Of a stretch of 35,203 nucleotides of DNA, positions 16,801 through 24,388 are shown piece after piece. The notes below the pieces were generated by a model. The model saw only the letters and a list, made by a program, of their open reading frames with translations. It did not search any database and was not told the DNA's origin. Numbering within the stretch: position 1 is the first letter of the stretch; the number at the start of each line of letters is the position of its first letter. Source of the stretch: Enterococcus hulanensis (lineage in GTDB: Bacteria > Bacillota > Bacilli > Lactobacillales > Enterococcaceae); assembly GCF_005405485.1 (NCBI RefSeq), contig NZ_BJED01000031.1, positions 1 through 35,203 on the forward strand, given 5' to 3'. The position numbers and the translations under genes were made by a program.

Positions 16801-17369
16801 TCGTCGTAATCAATTACTTCGATTTTTTGCAGCTCATGACTTGTTCTAAAGCCGTCGAAGAAGTTCATAAACGGTAATTTGCCTTCGATACTCGCTAAGT
16901 GAGCAACCGCCGACAAATCCATAACTTCCTGTACGCCGCCTTCAGCCAGCATACAAAAACCTGTTTGGCGGGCAGCCATCACATCACTATGGTCACCGAA
17001 GATACTCAAAGCATTCGTAGACACTGCTCGAGCCGCTACGTGGAACACGGTCGGCAGTAATTCACCAGCGATTTTGAACATATTCGGAATCATCAACAAC
17101 AAACCTTGTGAAGCTGTATAAGTCGTGGTTAAAACACCTGTTTTCAAGGAACCGTGAACTGTTCCGGCGGCGCCTGCTTCTGATTGCATTTCAACTACTT
17201 TAACTGTCTCGTTAAAAATGTTTTTGCGACCTTGCTCTGCCCACTCGTCAACAACTTCTGCCATTGTTGAGCTGGGCGTGATTGGATAGATACCTGCAAC
17301 TTCGGTAAACGCATAGGAGATATGCGCCGCTGCGGTATTTCCATCCATTGTTTTCATTGTTTTCATCAT
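13836..17369 (-). CDS. nifJ: pyruvate:ferredoxin (flavodoxin) oxidoreductase
   Basis: A single-chain enzyme of 1177 residues that converts pyruvate and CoA to acetyl-CoA and CO2 and reduces ferredoxin or flavodoxin. Domains in order: the N-terminal pyrimidine-binding part with GIYPITPSSTMAE and QSEAGAAG; the gamma part; two [4Fe-4S] motifs, CTMCNECAFVCP (about 693) and CTGCGLCVEACP (about 750); a third cluster and TPP region starting GACAGCGETPYVKLL (about 812); GGDGWAYDIGFSG and MDNEVYANTGGQMSK for TPP-Mg binding (about 965-1000). Length is normal for NifJ/YdbK. It begins at ATG 17369 or the ATG just after it; GAGG lies five to eight bases upstream. It is the last gene of a four-gene operon, 11 bases after nfnB. 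The enzyme is oxygen-sensitive in most hosts, which implies anaerobic use. Confidence 0.95.
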   Translation of the reverse strand: MMKTMKTMDGNTAAAHISYAFTEVAGIYPITPSSTMAEVVDEWAEQGRKNIFNETVKVVEMQSEAGAAGTVHGSLKTGVLTTTYTASQGLLLMIPNMFKIAGELLPTVFHVAARAVSTNALSIFGDHSDVMAARQTGFCMLAEGGVQEVMDLSAVAHLASIEGKLPFMNFFDGFRTSHELQKIEVIDYDDLKAMMNWEALAEFRRLGMNPNRPNVSGTAQNPDIHFQQRETVNRYYDEMPAIVQKYMNKINELRGTDYDLTNYYGDPEATEVIIAMGSASPTIQQTVDYLNANGRKVGFIDIHLYRPFPAENLLAKLPATAEKVAVLDRTKEPGSDGEPLLLDVQSVLYRHTNRPIVIGGRYGIASKDVTPNQIVAVFDHLLLPAADMKPRFTVGINDDVTNLSLPMSDVLDLTPKSTFQAKFWGLGSDGTVGANKQAIKIIGNNTDYYAQAYFSYDSKKSGGLTNSHLRFGKEPILSTYNVEAADFVGCHNSAYIHQYDLLKGLKDGGTFLLNTVWDEERVKRLLPGRIKRYLAEHNINFYIINAMEIAQKTGLGGRINQVMSTAFFELTDIMDHETYLPLLKAEVDAAYGKKSKTIVERNCQAIDATVAELKKIEIPAEWAEIEVKPLANEDDPSKPAYIRNILEPINRQEGNQLSVNDLIENGMLGGVAPSGTAAYEKRGIALEVPEWIPEACTMCNECAFVCPHAAIRPFLADEEEMEAAPEGFITRDMRGKDGFKYRIQVSLEDCTGCGLCVEACPAKEKALVMKSYEDQREQAVNWAFAMTLRQKANPAKKFSVKGSQFEQPLLEFSGACAGCGETPYVKLLTQLFGDRMMIANTTGCSSIWGGSAPATPYTVNQDGRGPAWSNSLFEDNAEYGLGMHMANLTKRNRVANKVLAALEKGVGSEDTRAQLQDWLNHMTEGEGSQQRAAKLRATLSEESNEELQSILADNEMFAKPSQWIIGGDGWAYDIGFSGIDHVLASGEDVNILVMDNEVYANTGGQMSKATPSAAIAKFAAGGKKTKKKDLGMIAMTYRDVYVAQVAIEANPTQALKAIQEAEAYPGPSLIIGYTPCINHGIRGGMSQTIKESKKAVESGYWPLYRYDPVRAQKGKDPMRIDFKKTDFSKMNDFLEGQTRFSALHNIKKDDELVEEMLNQTVVDMEDRAKSYTELTNK

Positions 17370-17380
17370 TTGCACCTCGC

Positions 17381-18790
17381 TTAAACCAATTGCTCCTGTC
17401 TTGTCTTTTGAATATATTGATCAATTTCATTTGCTGCGATTTTTCCGGCACCCATTGCTAAGATGACTGTTGCCGCACCTGTTACGATGTCTCCGCCAGC
17501 GAAAACGCCAGGAATCGAAGTCGCACAGGTTTCTTCATCTGCATCAATATAGCCCCATTTATTTAGTGCTAATTCTGGGAAAGTATCCAATAAGACTTTA
17601 TTGGCACCTTGCCCGATTGCTTCAATGGCTGTGTCTGCCTCGATGATAAACTCACTGCCCGGAATCACGATTGGACGACGACGTCCAGATTCATCCGGCT
17701 CGCCTAATTCCATCTGCACACATTTGACTGCTTTTAAGCGGCCTGCTCCATCATCAATGTACTCAACAGGATTGGTCAACCAATGGTATTCGATCCCTTC
17801 TTCTACTGAATGATGATATTCTTCTTCACGAGCAGGCAGTTCTTCTAATGAACGACGGTAAACGATCGACACCTTGTCAGCGCCTAAACGTTTAGCAGAA
17901 CGCGCCGCATCCATCGCCACGTTTCCGCCGCCGATGACCACGACATTTTTCGATTTTTGAACTGGTGTGTCATATTGCGGGAATTGATAGCCGTGCATCA
18001 AGTTGACCCTTGTCAAATATTCACTCGATGAATAAACACCGTTCAATGATGTGCCTTTGATTCCTTGGAATCTCGGTGCACCTGCTCCTACTGATAGATA
18101 GCAGGCATCAAAATCGGTGATGATCTCATCCATCGTAATCGTTTTACCTATGACGACATTTGTTTCGATCTTCACGCCTTGAGCGACGATGCGTTCGATT
18201 TCCTTTTTCACGATGCGTTTTGGCAAACGGAATTCAGGAATCCCGTAAGTCAATACTCCGCCTGGTGAATGTAATGCTTCATAGACCGTTACATCGTATC
18301 CCAGTTTAGCTAGATCTCCCGCAGTGGTAAGTCCTGAAGGGCCTGAACCAATTACTGCTACCCGACCTTTATCACCAGTAACCTCTTTGTATTCAACTGG
18401 CTGTTCTAAAGCCCAGTCTGCCACAAGACGCTCCAATTTTCCGATCGCCACAGGTTCAAATTTCTTCGAACGTCCTAGACGGCACACCATCTCACATTGT
18501 TTTTCCTGTGGGCAGACCCGGCCGCAAATTGCCGGCAGATTGGTATAACGGCTTAATACTTCATAAGCTAAAGGCATGTTGCCTTCTTCGATCGCTTTGA
18601 TAAAGCCTGGGATGTCGATCATTACGGGACAATTTGAAATACAAGGCGCATTTTTACATTGCAGACAGCGGCTTGCTTCTAGTTGTCCTTCTTCCAGCGT
18701 GTACCCTAAAGCGACCTCATCAAAATTCTGATTTCGGACTTCAGGCGCTTGTTCCTGCATGGGTGTCTTTGTGTAGCTGCGTTTAGCCAT
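17381..18790 (-). CDS. NfnB-like / glutamate synthase small-subunit-like FAD-NAD(P)H oxidoreductase
   Basis: A 469-residue flavoprotein of the GltD/SudA/NfnB family. Two N-terminal Fe-S motifs hold Cys42, 45, 50, 54 and Cys89, 93, 99, 103. FAD binding is marked by VIGSGPSGLTTAGDLA (about 147-162) and the second nucleotide site by VIGGGNVAMDAARSA (about 285-299). ATG at 18790 has AGGTGAG five bases upstream and overlaps the end of the NfnA-like gene by eight bases. The large subunit of NADH-dependent reduced ferredoxin:NADP+ oxidoreductase (Thermotoga NfnB, about 468 residues) has the same size and partner. Databases often label such proteins glutamate synthase, but no large GltB subunit is in the window. 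Nfn-type function is inferred from the adjacent NfnA-like gene. Confidence 0.88.
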   Translation of the reverse strand: MAKRSYTKTPMQEQAPEVRNQNFDEVALGYTLEEGQLEASRCLQCKNAPCISNCPVMIDIPGFIKAIEEGNMPLAYEVLSRYTNLPAICGRVCPQEKQCEMVCRLGRSKKFEPVAIGKLERLVADWALEQPVEYKEVTGDKGRVAVIGSGPSGLTTAGDLAKLGYDVTVYEALHSPGGVLTYGIPEFRLPKRIVKKEIERIVAQGVKIETNVVIGKTITMDEIITDFDACYLSVGAGAPRFQGIKGTSLNGVYSSSEYLTRVNLMHGYQFPQYDTPVQKSKNVVVIGGGNVAMDAARSAKRLGADKVSIVYRRSLEELPAREEEYHHSVEEGIEYHWLTNPVEYIDDGAGRLKAVKCVQMELGEPDESGRRRPIVIPGSEFIIEADTAIEAIGQGANKVLLDTFPELALNKWGYIDADEETCATSIPGVFAGGDIVTGAATVILAMGAGKIAANEIDQYIQKTRQEQLV

Positions 18791-19619
18791 TTGAACTCAC
18801 CTGCTTTTCATATCTTTCGTTGGCCAGTAATTCTTCTGGACGATATTGCTGCATCCGATTGACAAATTCATCCCAATCGACTTCTTCGCCTAAAAATTCT
18901 GGTCCGTCAACGCAAGCAAATTTAATAGAATCCGCCACTGTCACACGACAGCCGCCGCACATGCCGGTCCCATCGATCATGATCGGATTTAAGGAGACAT
19001 AGATTGGCACATCGTACTTTTGCGCTGTAATTGTACAAAACTTCATCATGATACTCGGTCCGATCGCCCACGCCATCGAAATTTTTTCACGCTTAAAGAC
19101 ATCTTCCATCGCTTGAGTAACCAAACCTTTTTGCCCAACGGAGCCGTCATCTGTCATCAAAATCAATTCATCCGAATACTGTGCGCATTCTTCCTGCAGG
19201 ATCAATAAATCTTTATTTTTTGCCCCCAGAACTGTAATCACATGGTTGCCGGCTTCCTTTAAGCCTTTGACGATTGGGAATAAGGCAGCGATCCCAACGC
19301 CTCCGCCAACCAAGAGCACGGTACCATAATTTTCGATATCGGTTGCTTTGCCGAGTGGTCCAACAATATCTGTCAAGGCTTCACCAGCCATAACCGTTGC
19401 GAGCTGGGCAGTCGATTTGCCGATCACTTGAAAGATTAAGCGTACCCAACCCGCTTCTTTGTCCGTATCCACGACAGTGAGGGGAATCCGCTCACCCTGT
19501 TCGTCGATTCGCAAGATCACAAACTGCCCCGGCTGTGCTTTTTTGGCAATTCGTGGTGCTTCAACTAAAATCTCATATTCAGTCGGCGCCAGTTCCTTGC
19601 GTTCTAATACTTTAAACAA
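18783..19619 (-). CDS. NfnA-like / sulfide dehydrogenase-like FAD-[2Fe-2S] subunit
   Basis: A 278-residue protein of the ferredoxin-NADP reductase/dihydroorotate dehydrogenase electron-transfer subunit family. The flavin site RIPLTVV begins at Arg44, the NAD(P)-binding loop is GGGVGIAAL at about 105-113, and the C-terminal [2Fe-2S] site is formed by Asp216, Cys221, Cys224 and Cys236 in DGTGMCGGCRV and FACVDGPEF. This Asp plus three Cys pattern is that of NfnA and SudB. TTG at 19619 is preferred because GGAGTG stands five bases before it; the upstream TTG 19640 lacks a ribosome binding site. The result matches Thermotoga NfnA in length. It lies 28 bases after flavodoxin and overlaps its NfnB-like partner. 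Confidence 0.88.
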   Translation of the reverse strand: MFKVLERKELAPTEYEILVEAPRIAKKAQPGQFVILRIDEQGERIPLTVVDTDKEAGWVRLIFQVIGKSTAQLATVMAGEALTDIVGPLGKATDIENYGTVLLVGGGVGIAALFPIVKGLKEAGNHVITVLGAKNKDLLILQEECAQYSDELILMTDDGSVGQKGLVTQAMEDVFKREKISMAWAIGPSIMMKFCTITAQKYDVPIYVSLNPIMIDGTGMCGGCRVTVADSIKFACVDGPEFLGEEVDWDEFVNRMQQYRPEELLANERYEKQVSSNG

Positions 19620-19647
19620 ATTCTCACTCCATTCTTTCAATGCGACA

Positions 19648-20097
19648 CTATTGAGCTGCTTCTACCAAAGCCTTCACAAATGCTTTTAAGACTTCTTCAT
19701 CTTCATCATCAGCTTCGTTTTCGATCTTCACTGTTTCTGCTGCTTTTTTAGCCCCTGTTTTGGCGAAGGCTTCATCAAATGCAATGGCAGCTTGACAGAA
19801 ATAATCTGGATATAATTCGCTGTCTCCGCTTCCTACTACGCCATAGATTTTTCCTGATAGGTCAACATCTGGCAATTCTTCATGGAAGTCTTCCAAATCA
19901 AACGGCAGTTCACCATCTCCATCAGTATAAGTAGCTAGGACACAAATATCTGCATCTTCATAGAAATCTGATTCTGCATCGTCGGCTTCGACGCGTTCTA
20001 CGTCAACGCCGATTTCTTCAAAAGCATCCTCCAGAATTTCAGAGATCCCTTCTGTGTTTCCTGTGTTAGTTGCATAAACGATTTTTGCTAATGTCAT
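19648..20097 (-). CDS. flavodoxin
   Basis: A 149-residue, strongly acidic short- to medium-chain flavodoxin that carries FMN and moves single electrons at low potential. The phosphate loop is TNTGNTEG at about residues 10-17; the isoalloxazine loops are YTDGDGELPFD and GSGDSELYPDYF. ATG at 20097 (MTLAKIVY) has AGGA eight bases upstream; the 11-codon extension from 20130 is rejected. It is the first gene of the flavodoxin-nfnAB-nifJ operon, so it is the likely acceptor for the pyruvate oxidoreductase and a partner for Nfn. A Fur-like palindrome lies upstream, in keeping with flavodoxin replacing ferredoxin when iron is short. Confidence 0.94.
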   Translation of the reverse strand: MTLAKIVYATNTGNTEGISEILEDAFEEIGVDVERVEADDAESDFYEDADICVLATYTDGDGELPFDLEDFHEELPDVDLSGKIYGVVGSGDSELYPDYFCQAAIAFDEAFAKTGAKKAAETVKIENEADDEDEEVLKAFVKALVEAAQ

Positions 20098-20198
20098 TTC
20101 TTTCATCCTTTCTTTTATAGGTTTATACATTTGTGGTGCATATATAAAGCCAGCAAAAGCTGACTATTATCGTGAGGAAAAATAAAAATTTGATTACA

Positions 20199-20245
20199 TT
20201 ATTAGCTCTTGAAAATCGGTGTTCTTAATTGAGATTAATTCTCAA
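20199..20245 (-). promoter_or_regulatory. Fur-like palindrome and possible promoter of the flavodoxin operon
   Basis: TTGAGA-TTAAT-TCTCAA (20229-20245) is a perfect palindrome with three mismatches to the 7-1-7 Fur box. A weak minus-strand promoter follows directly: -35 TTAAGA (20223-20228), 18-base spacer, -10 TAATAA (20199-20204). Confidence 0.45.
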
Positions 20246-20270
20246 TGAACCCTTTCTACGACAACGTTTT

Positions 20271-20321
20271 AGGTATTTGACACCTTTGTATTATCATACC
20301 TTAAAAATATGAATTATTAAA
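20271..20321. promoter_or_regulatory. face-to-face promoters with an inverted repeat
   Basis: Minus strand: -35 TTTAAT (20316-20321), 17-base spacer, -10 TATGAT (20293-20298), toward flavodoxin. Plus strand: consensus -35 TTGACA (20277-20282), 18-base spacer, weak -10 TTAAAA (20301-20306). AGGTAT (20271-20276) and ATACCT (20296-20301) form an inverted repeat across both, a possible operator. Confidence 0.4.
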
Positions 20322-20386
20322 CATTGCTGAGAGAATTTTCTTCTAATTTTTTGATAATCGACTGGTTATCAGTGTTTTTTTATTTT
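20313..20386 (+). ncRNA. candidate small RNA between the flavodoxin operon and holA
   Basis: A plus-strand intrinsic terminator (TGATAATC 20352-20359, loop GACT, GGTTATCA 20364-20371, then TTTTTTT) has no plus-strand gene before it. A TTGACA promoter box at 20277-20282 faces it. Together they predict a transcript of about 70 bases with no ORF. This is an inference from signals only. From 20387 to 20449 I see nothing further except the palindrome CTATTCGAATAG. Confidence 0.35.
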
Positions 20387-20449
20387 TCTAGCCTATCCCT
20401 ATTCGAATAGTTGAACCATCTGCAAGAAAAAGCCTAGATCATCATTAAA

Positions 20450-20501
20450 AGATAAATAAAAAAGAACCAGCAGAACAAAATAATTTGCCTGCCGGTTCTT
20501 T
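20450..20501 (-). terminator. holA terminator
   Basis: A 13-bp stem with one mismatch (20461-20473 with 20489-20501), followed on the minus strand by a T run. Confidence 0.8.
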
Positions 20502-20527
20502 CATTGCGAATAAAATCCTATTTCTTT

Positions 20528-21556
20528 TTATTTTTTTATTTTTTCGGTTGTCTTCAAAATGAACAATTGAAAGTTCAATTCCTTTTCGGCTTGTCCGGTT
20601 TTTACTTCGTAATCATTTTCCACCAGCTCGTCATACATGGAAACCAATAATTCTAAGGGGAATTTCGCCACCTGCTGCATCGCTAGTTTCACACGGTAAG
20701 GATGGACACCTAACGTCTCAGCAATATTGGCCTGCTGATAACCGCTTTTTTGCAAGAGTTTCGTTTGCAGCAATAAACGGATTTGTCCGATCAAAATCGC
20801 TGTCAGTTTGATCGTTTCTTCTCCTTGTAAATGCAGCTCCTCATAGGTTTGGTAGGCTTTTTCAGTGTCACCCTTTAGAATCCGTTCTGTTAGCTCAAAA
20901 ATATTATGCTCCAGTGTTTTAGGCACTAAGTCTTCGACCAGCTGGAGGGTGATAGTTCCACCTTCGCCCGCTAACAATAATAATTTCTCTATTTCGTTCA
21001 TTGCCTTTGAGAGATCAAAATCAGTCAAGCGCAAAAAGAGGTCAAAGGCTTCCTTGGAGATTTTCACATTTGCATTAGCAATATAACGCTGCAAGAAGCT
21101 GCGCAAATCTCGTTCCTGTAATGGCGCAGCATCAATGATCGTCGTTTTCTTTAATGTCTTCGTGATTTTCTTTCGCGCATCAAGCTTAGGATACGTCGCC
21201 CAAAAAACCACGATCGATGTCTCCTGCGGCTGTTTCAAATAATCTACCAAACCGTCAACATCCTGATCAGGTACATTATTTTTCTTCTCGCCCGTCAAAA
21301 AGTAGGGCTTTTCGACAAAGATTAAGCGGTAATCGCCGAAAAAAGGCAATGTTTCTGCTTCATCAATGACTGCTCCGAGGCCGCTTTCCTCCATGTCAAA
21401 GGACATAAAGTTCAGTTCTTCCAAGTCATCGATCTTCATCCGATCAATAAAAGCTTGCCGCACTTCCTGGATTAGATAATCTTCTGTTCCCGTAACCAGA
21501 TAGACCGGCTTTAGCGGTGCGTTTCTGATCTGCTGAAGGGCTTCCTGTGTATTCAT
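20528..21556 (-). CDS. holA: DNA polymerase III subunit delta
   Basis: A 342-residue clamp-loader subunit that opens the sliding clamp during replisome assembly. It shows the N-terminal VYLVTGTEDYLIQEVRQAF, the helical lid region DLSKAMNEIEKLLLLAG and the C-terminal domain ending NFQLFILKTTEKIKK. Length is typical. ATG at 21556 has AAGGAG about eight bases upstream. It follows comEC by 88 bases; the gap holds a weak hairpin (GGGTT/AACCC) with no strong T run, so transcription may continue from comEC. holA next to comEC is the usual order in Firmicutes. Confidence 0.95.
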   Translation of the reverse strand: MNTQEALQQIRNAPLKPVYLVTGTEDYLIQEVRQAFIDRMKIDDLEELNFMSFDMEESGLGAVIDEAETLPFFGDYRLIFVEKPYFLTGEKKNNVPDQDVDGLVDYLKQPQETSIVVFWATYPKLDARKKITKTLKKTTIIDAAPLQERDLRSFLQRYIANANVKISKEAFDLFLRLTDFDLSKAMNEIEKLLLLAGEGGTITLQLVEDLVPKTLEHNIFELTERILKGDTEKAYQTYEELHLQGEETIKLTAILIGQIRLLLQTKLLQKSGYQQANIAETLGVHPYRVKLAMQQVAKFPLELLVSMYDELVENDYEVKTGQAEKELNFQLFILKTTEKIKK

Positions 21557-21644
21557 GCGATTACTCCTTATCTATTTAAAAAAAGTTTGCTGTAAAATTT
21601 TGGATGGGTTGAATCTAAGAACCCGACTATCCATGCTACCATGA

Positions 21645-23765
21645 TTATTCGATAAAATCTATCAGGACTTTGATTTTTCCGCGTTTGGTTAGCGCGGACC
21701 ATTGATAGTAGACCATCCCCTGCTGATCCGTCCGAAAAACCTTCACCTGATACTTGTTTAGTTTTTCCAGCGTCTCTGCTGTGGGGTGACCGTAACGGTT
21801 CTTTTTGCCTACCGAAATGATACCATATTTCGGCTTGATTTTTTTCAAGAACTCTTCACCGGCGGAGGTGTTGCTGCCGTGATGGCCGACCTTTAGAAAA
21901 TCTGTTTTCAATTGCGGATAATTGTTCAGCAGCTTTTCTTCCCCCGTCGTTTCCAAGTCGCCCGTCATTAAAAAGCGCTGCTGATTTATTTGGAAAAACG
22001 CGACTAACGAATCATCATTTTCGCCTTCGCTTTTCTTTGGTGAAAGAATTTGTACTTTTAAGTGCTTGCCGATCGTATCTCCCTGCTTTACCAGATGAAT
22101 CTCTGTTCCTTTGACTCCCATCAACAGCTTTTTCAACTCCATTTGCGAACCATCGGCTAAATACAGGTTGCTTACTTTTATTTTGCTCATGACATTGTTT
22201 AATTCGCCCATATGATCCGCGTCGTTGTGGGTTACGAGTAAATGATCGATTTCACTGCATCCTAGTGATTTTAGGAAAGGGATCAAATTATAATCCGAAA
22301 GCTGCTTTGGCTGCCGGGCTTGCCATGGTTTTTGCTTGAAATTCAGCCGGCCGCCGGTATCAATCAAAAAGGTTTCCTGCATGAAGGGCAGTTTGATAAA
22401 AATACTGTCCCCTTGTCCCACATCAACAAATGCCACCATGCCGTTGGCTGAAAAAGCGATCGAAGCCACCAATAAGCAGACTACTCCCAATAGAAGATAA
22501 AATGTTCGCTGATATTTCAGACGGTCAATAATTAATAGAACGAATAGAATAAGAAGTAAAAAGATTAAGAAGGCTGGTCTGCCTGTGGTTAAGTTGGGAA
22601 TAGCCGCGAATGCTAACAGTTTTTCCAGCAGTAAAAATAGCTGCTCCATCAAGCTGGCGATCAGTTGAGGAAGTGGCAAAAAGCAGCCGAAAAATAAGAT
22701 TAAGCACCCTGGAAGAATCAGCCATTCAAAAAGCGGAAATAATAATAAGGTCAATAATCCGCCGATGATCGTCCATTCGCTGAAGCTGAAGATCAAGACA
22801 GGCAGCGATAAAATAGAAAATAGCAATGTCTGCTGCCACGCCTGGAGTCTTAGATCATTCAAATACACCAACAGTAAAGCGAAATACAAGCTCAATTGTG
22901 CGCCGACTGACCATAGCACTAGTGGAAAAACTAAAACTAGCAGAAACAGCATCAGACTCCACTGATCCAGCTTGGAGAGCAGCACCTCAAAAGTCAAGCA
23001 GGCAAAAGCGATTAGAAAGCTCAAAACTGCCCGAATCGTACTAAACCCGCCACCGGTCAAACAAATCAACAGCAAGCCGATTAGACTCAACAGGCCCAAC
23101 CGAATTTCTCTAGTCAAGCCTGCCCGCTTCAACAGTAAATGAATGCCGCCTAAATAAAACTGAATATGCAAACCAGATAAGGTAAATAAATGCAGCAGGC
23201 CGGTTGTTTTATACGCTTCCGAGTATTCCGCAAACTCCGCATCCTTATAACCGATCACTAAAGCCTTGATGTAGCTGGCAAGACGCTTAGAATAATGCTG
23301 GTCAATCATCCGAATCAAACCTTGGCGCAGATCACTCAGACCAAATCTGCTTCGCCGCAGCAGCTTGAATGACTTCACTTGAAGGCTTCGGCTAATACCC
23401 AAGCTTTGATAATATTTCTTAGCATCGAATCCGTTTAGATTTCTAGCCGGATCAAATTCTTCCGTTTCACCGCTCACCACCGCGCTATTGGGCGGTCTTT
23501 CTCCGTTCCAAAACTCTTTTTCTTCTGGCGATTTCAATGAATAATAAACTAAATACTTTTTCCCATTGATTTTCCCAATCAGCTTTAAAAGATTTCCATC
23601 AACCTTAATCGAATCTGTTTGCAGCTTTAAGTGTTGATTCGTTATTGTCTCAGGCGCTTTGTTAATCTGGTTTACATAATAAAAAGTTCGTAAACCAACA
23701 AAAAGACTGCACAAAAAAGCCAGCAATAACAGCTTGCGGCTTTTCATGCAGCAAATACGCATCAC
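21645..23765 (-). CDS. comEC: ComEC/Rec2 competence DNA channel, N-terminus uncertain
   Basis: A membrane channel for single-stranded DNA uptake. From the first standard start (GTG 23765) it is 706 residues: an N-terminal OB/DUF4131 part, the competence domain with HLFTLSGLHIQFYLGG and TGGGFSTIRAVLSFL across many membrane helices, then a metallo-beta-lactamase-like domain with DVGQGDS, THNDADHMG and KVGHHGSNTSAGEEF. The frame is open for 33 more codons upstream and encodes a convincing membrane segment (LILPILIAILCGSLIYQF and LLLVLTIIV). That segment would begin at codon GTT 23862-23864, which has AGAAGGA eight bases upstream, but GTT is not a normal start. So the first helices are lost, or start in a non-standard way. 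It overlaps the end of comEB in this reading. Confidence 0.9.
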   Translation of the reverse strand: MMRICCMKSRKLLLLAFLCSLFVGLRTFYYVNQINKAPETITNQHLKLQTDSIKVDGNLLKLIGKINGKKYLVYYSLKSPEEKEFWNGERPPNSAVVSGETEEFDPARNLNGFDAKKYYQSLGISRSLQVKSFKLLRRSRFGLSDLRQGLIRMIDQHYSKRLASYIKALVIGYKDAEFAEYSEAYKTTGLLHLFTLSGLHIQFYLGGIHLLLKRAGLTREIRLGLLSLIGLLLICLTGGGFSTIRAVLSFLIAFACLTFEVLLSKLDQWSLMLFLLVLVFPLVLWSVGAQLSLYFALLLVYLNDLRLQAWQQTLLFSILSLPVLIFSFSEWTIIGGLLTLLLFPLFEWLILPGCLILFFGCFLPLPQLIASLMEQLFLLLEKLLAFAAIPNLTTGRPAFLIFLLLILFVLLIIDRLKYQRTFYLLLGVVCLLVASIAFSANGMVAFVDVGQGDSIFIKLPFMQETFLIDTGGRLNFKQKPWQARQPKQLSDYNLIPFLKSLGCSEIDHLLVTHNDADHMGELNNVMSKIKVSNLYLADGSQMELKKLLMGVKGTEIHLVKQGDTIGKHLKVQILSPKKSEGENDDSLVAFFQINQQRFLMTGDLETTGEEKLLNNYPQLKTDFLKVGHHGSNTSAGEEFLKKIKPKYGIISVGKKNRYGHPTAETLEKLNKYQVKVFRTDQQGMVYYQWSALTKRGKIKVLIDFIE

Positions 23766-23869
23766 AATAATAGTTAATACTAGCAGCAGCCAAAAATTGA
23801 ATTGATAAATCAGACTCCCGCATAAAATCGCGATCAGGATCGGTAATATCAGATAATTTCGAACCGCGG

Positions 23870-24361
23870 CTATCCTTCTAGGAATGTGGCAGCATCTTCT
23901 CCTAACTGCAGTTTCGTAAAGTATTTGCTTTCCAAATGGACTTGATGGGCACTGGCACCCACTTGATCGATCAGCTCGATGGCATAAGGATCATTGCGAT
24001 AATCTTTCAGGTAATGGATTTTTTTGATGCCGGCTTGCAGCAGTGCTTTGGTACATTGCAAGCAAGGGAAATGGGTAACATACACTTCCGCTTGATCAGT
24101 AGCGATGCCTAGCTTGGCACATTGCAGCAACGCGTTCATCTCCGCATGGATCGTCCGCAGACAATGTCCGTCGACTACATAGCAGCCTTCATCCATACAA
24201 TGGACATCGCCGCTGACGGAACCATTATAGCCGCCTGCGATGATTCGCTTATCTCTCACGATCGTCGCGCCCACTTCTAAACGAGTGCAGGTGCTTCTTA
24301 ATGATAGTAAAACGGCTTGCGCCATGAAATATTGGTCCCAAGGTATTCTTTCTGTCGTCAA
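23870..24361 (-). CDS. comEB: dCMP deaminase family protein ComEB
   Basis: A 163-residue zinc deaminase of the dCMP deaminase family. The zinc and catalytic residues are in [10 protein letters not shown] (His-Ala-Glu) and [10 protein letters not shown] (Cys-x2-Cys). It would supply dUMP for thymidylate; a role in competence itself is doubtful, although the gene sits in the comE operon. TTG at 24361 is favoured, with GAGGA eight bases upstream; a GTG five codons earlier is possible. It lies 27 bases after comEA and just before comEC. Confidence 0.92.
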   Translation of the reverse strand: MTTERIPWDQYFMAQAVLLSLRSTCTRLEVGATIVRDKRIIAGGYNGSVSGDVHCMDEGCYVVDGHCLRTIHAEMNALLQCAKLGIATDQAEVYVTHFPCLQCTKALLQAGIKKIHYLKDYRNDPYAIELIDQVGASAHQVHLESKYFTKLQLGEDAATFLEG

Positions 24362-24388
24362 ATTGTTCGTCCTCACTTTCGATCTTTC

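Noticed and set aside
17381-18790. Calling this gene a glutamate synthase small subunit
   Set aside because: No GltB-type large subunit is in the window, and the overlapping partner has the flavin and [2Fe-2S] pattern of NfnA. The GltD name is kept only as a family likeness.
20098-20320. A Rex operator before the flavodoxin operon
   Set aside because: I looked for TTGTGAA-type inverted repeats because the operon is redox-linked; none is present.
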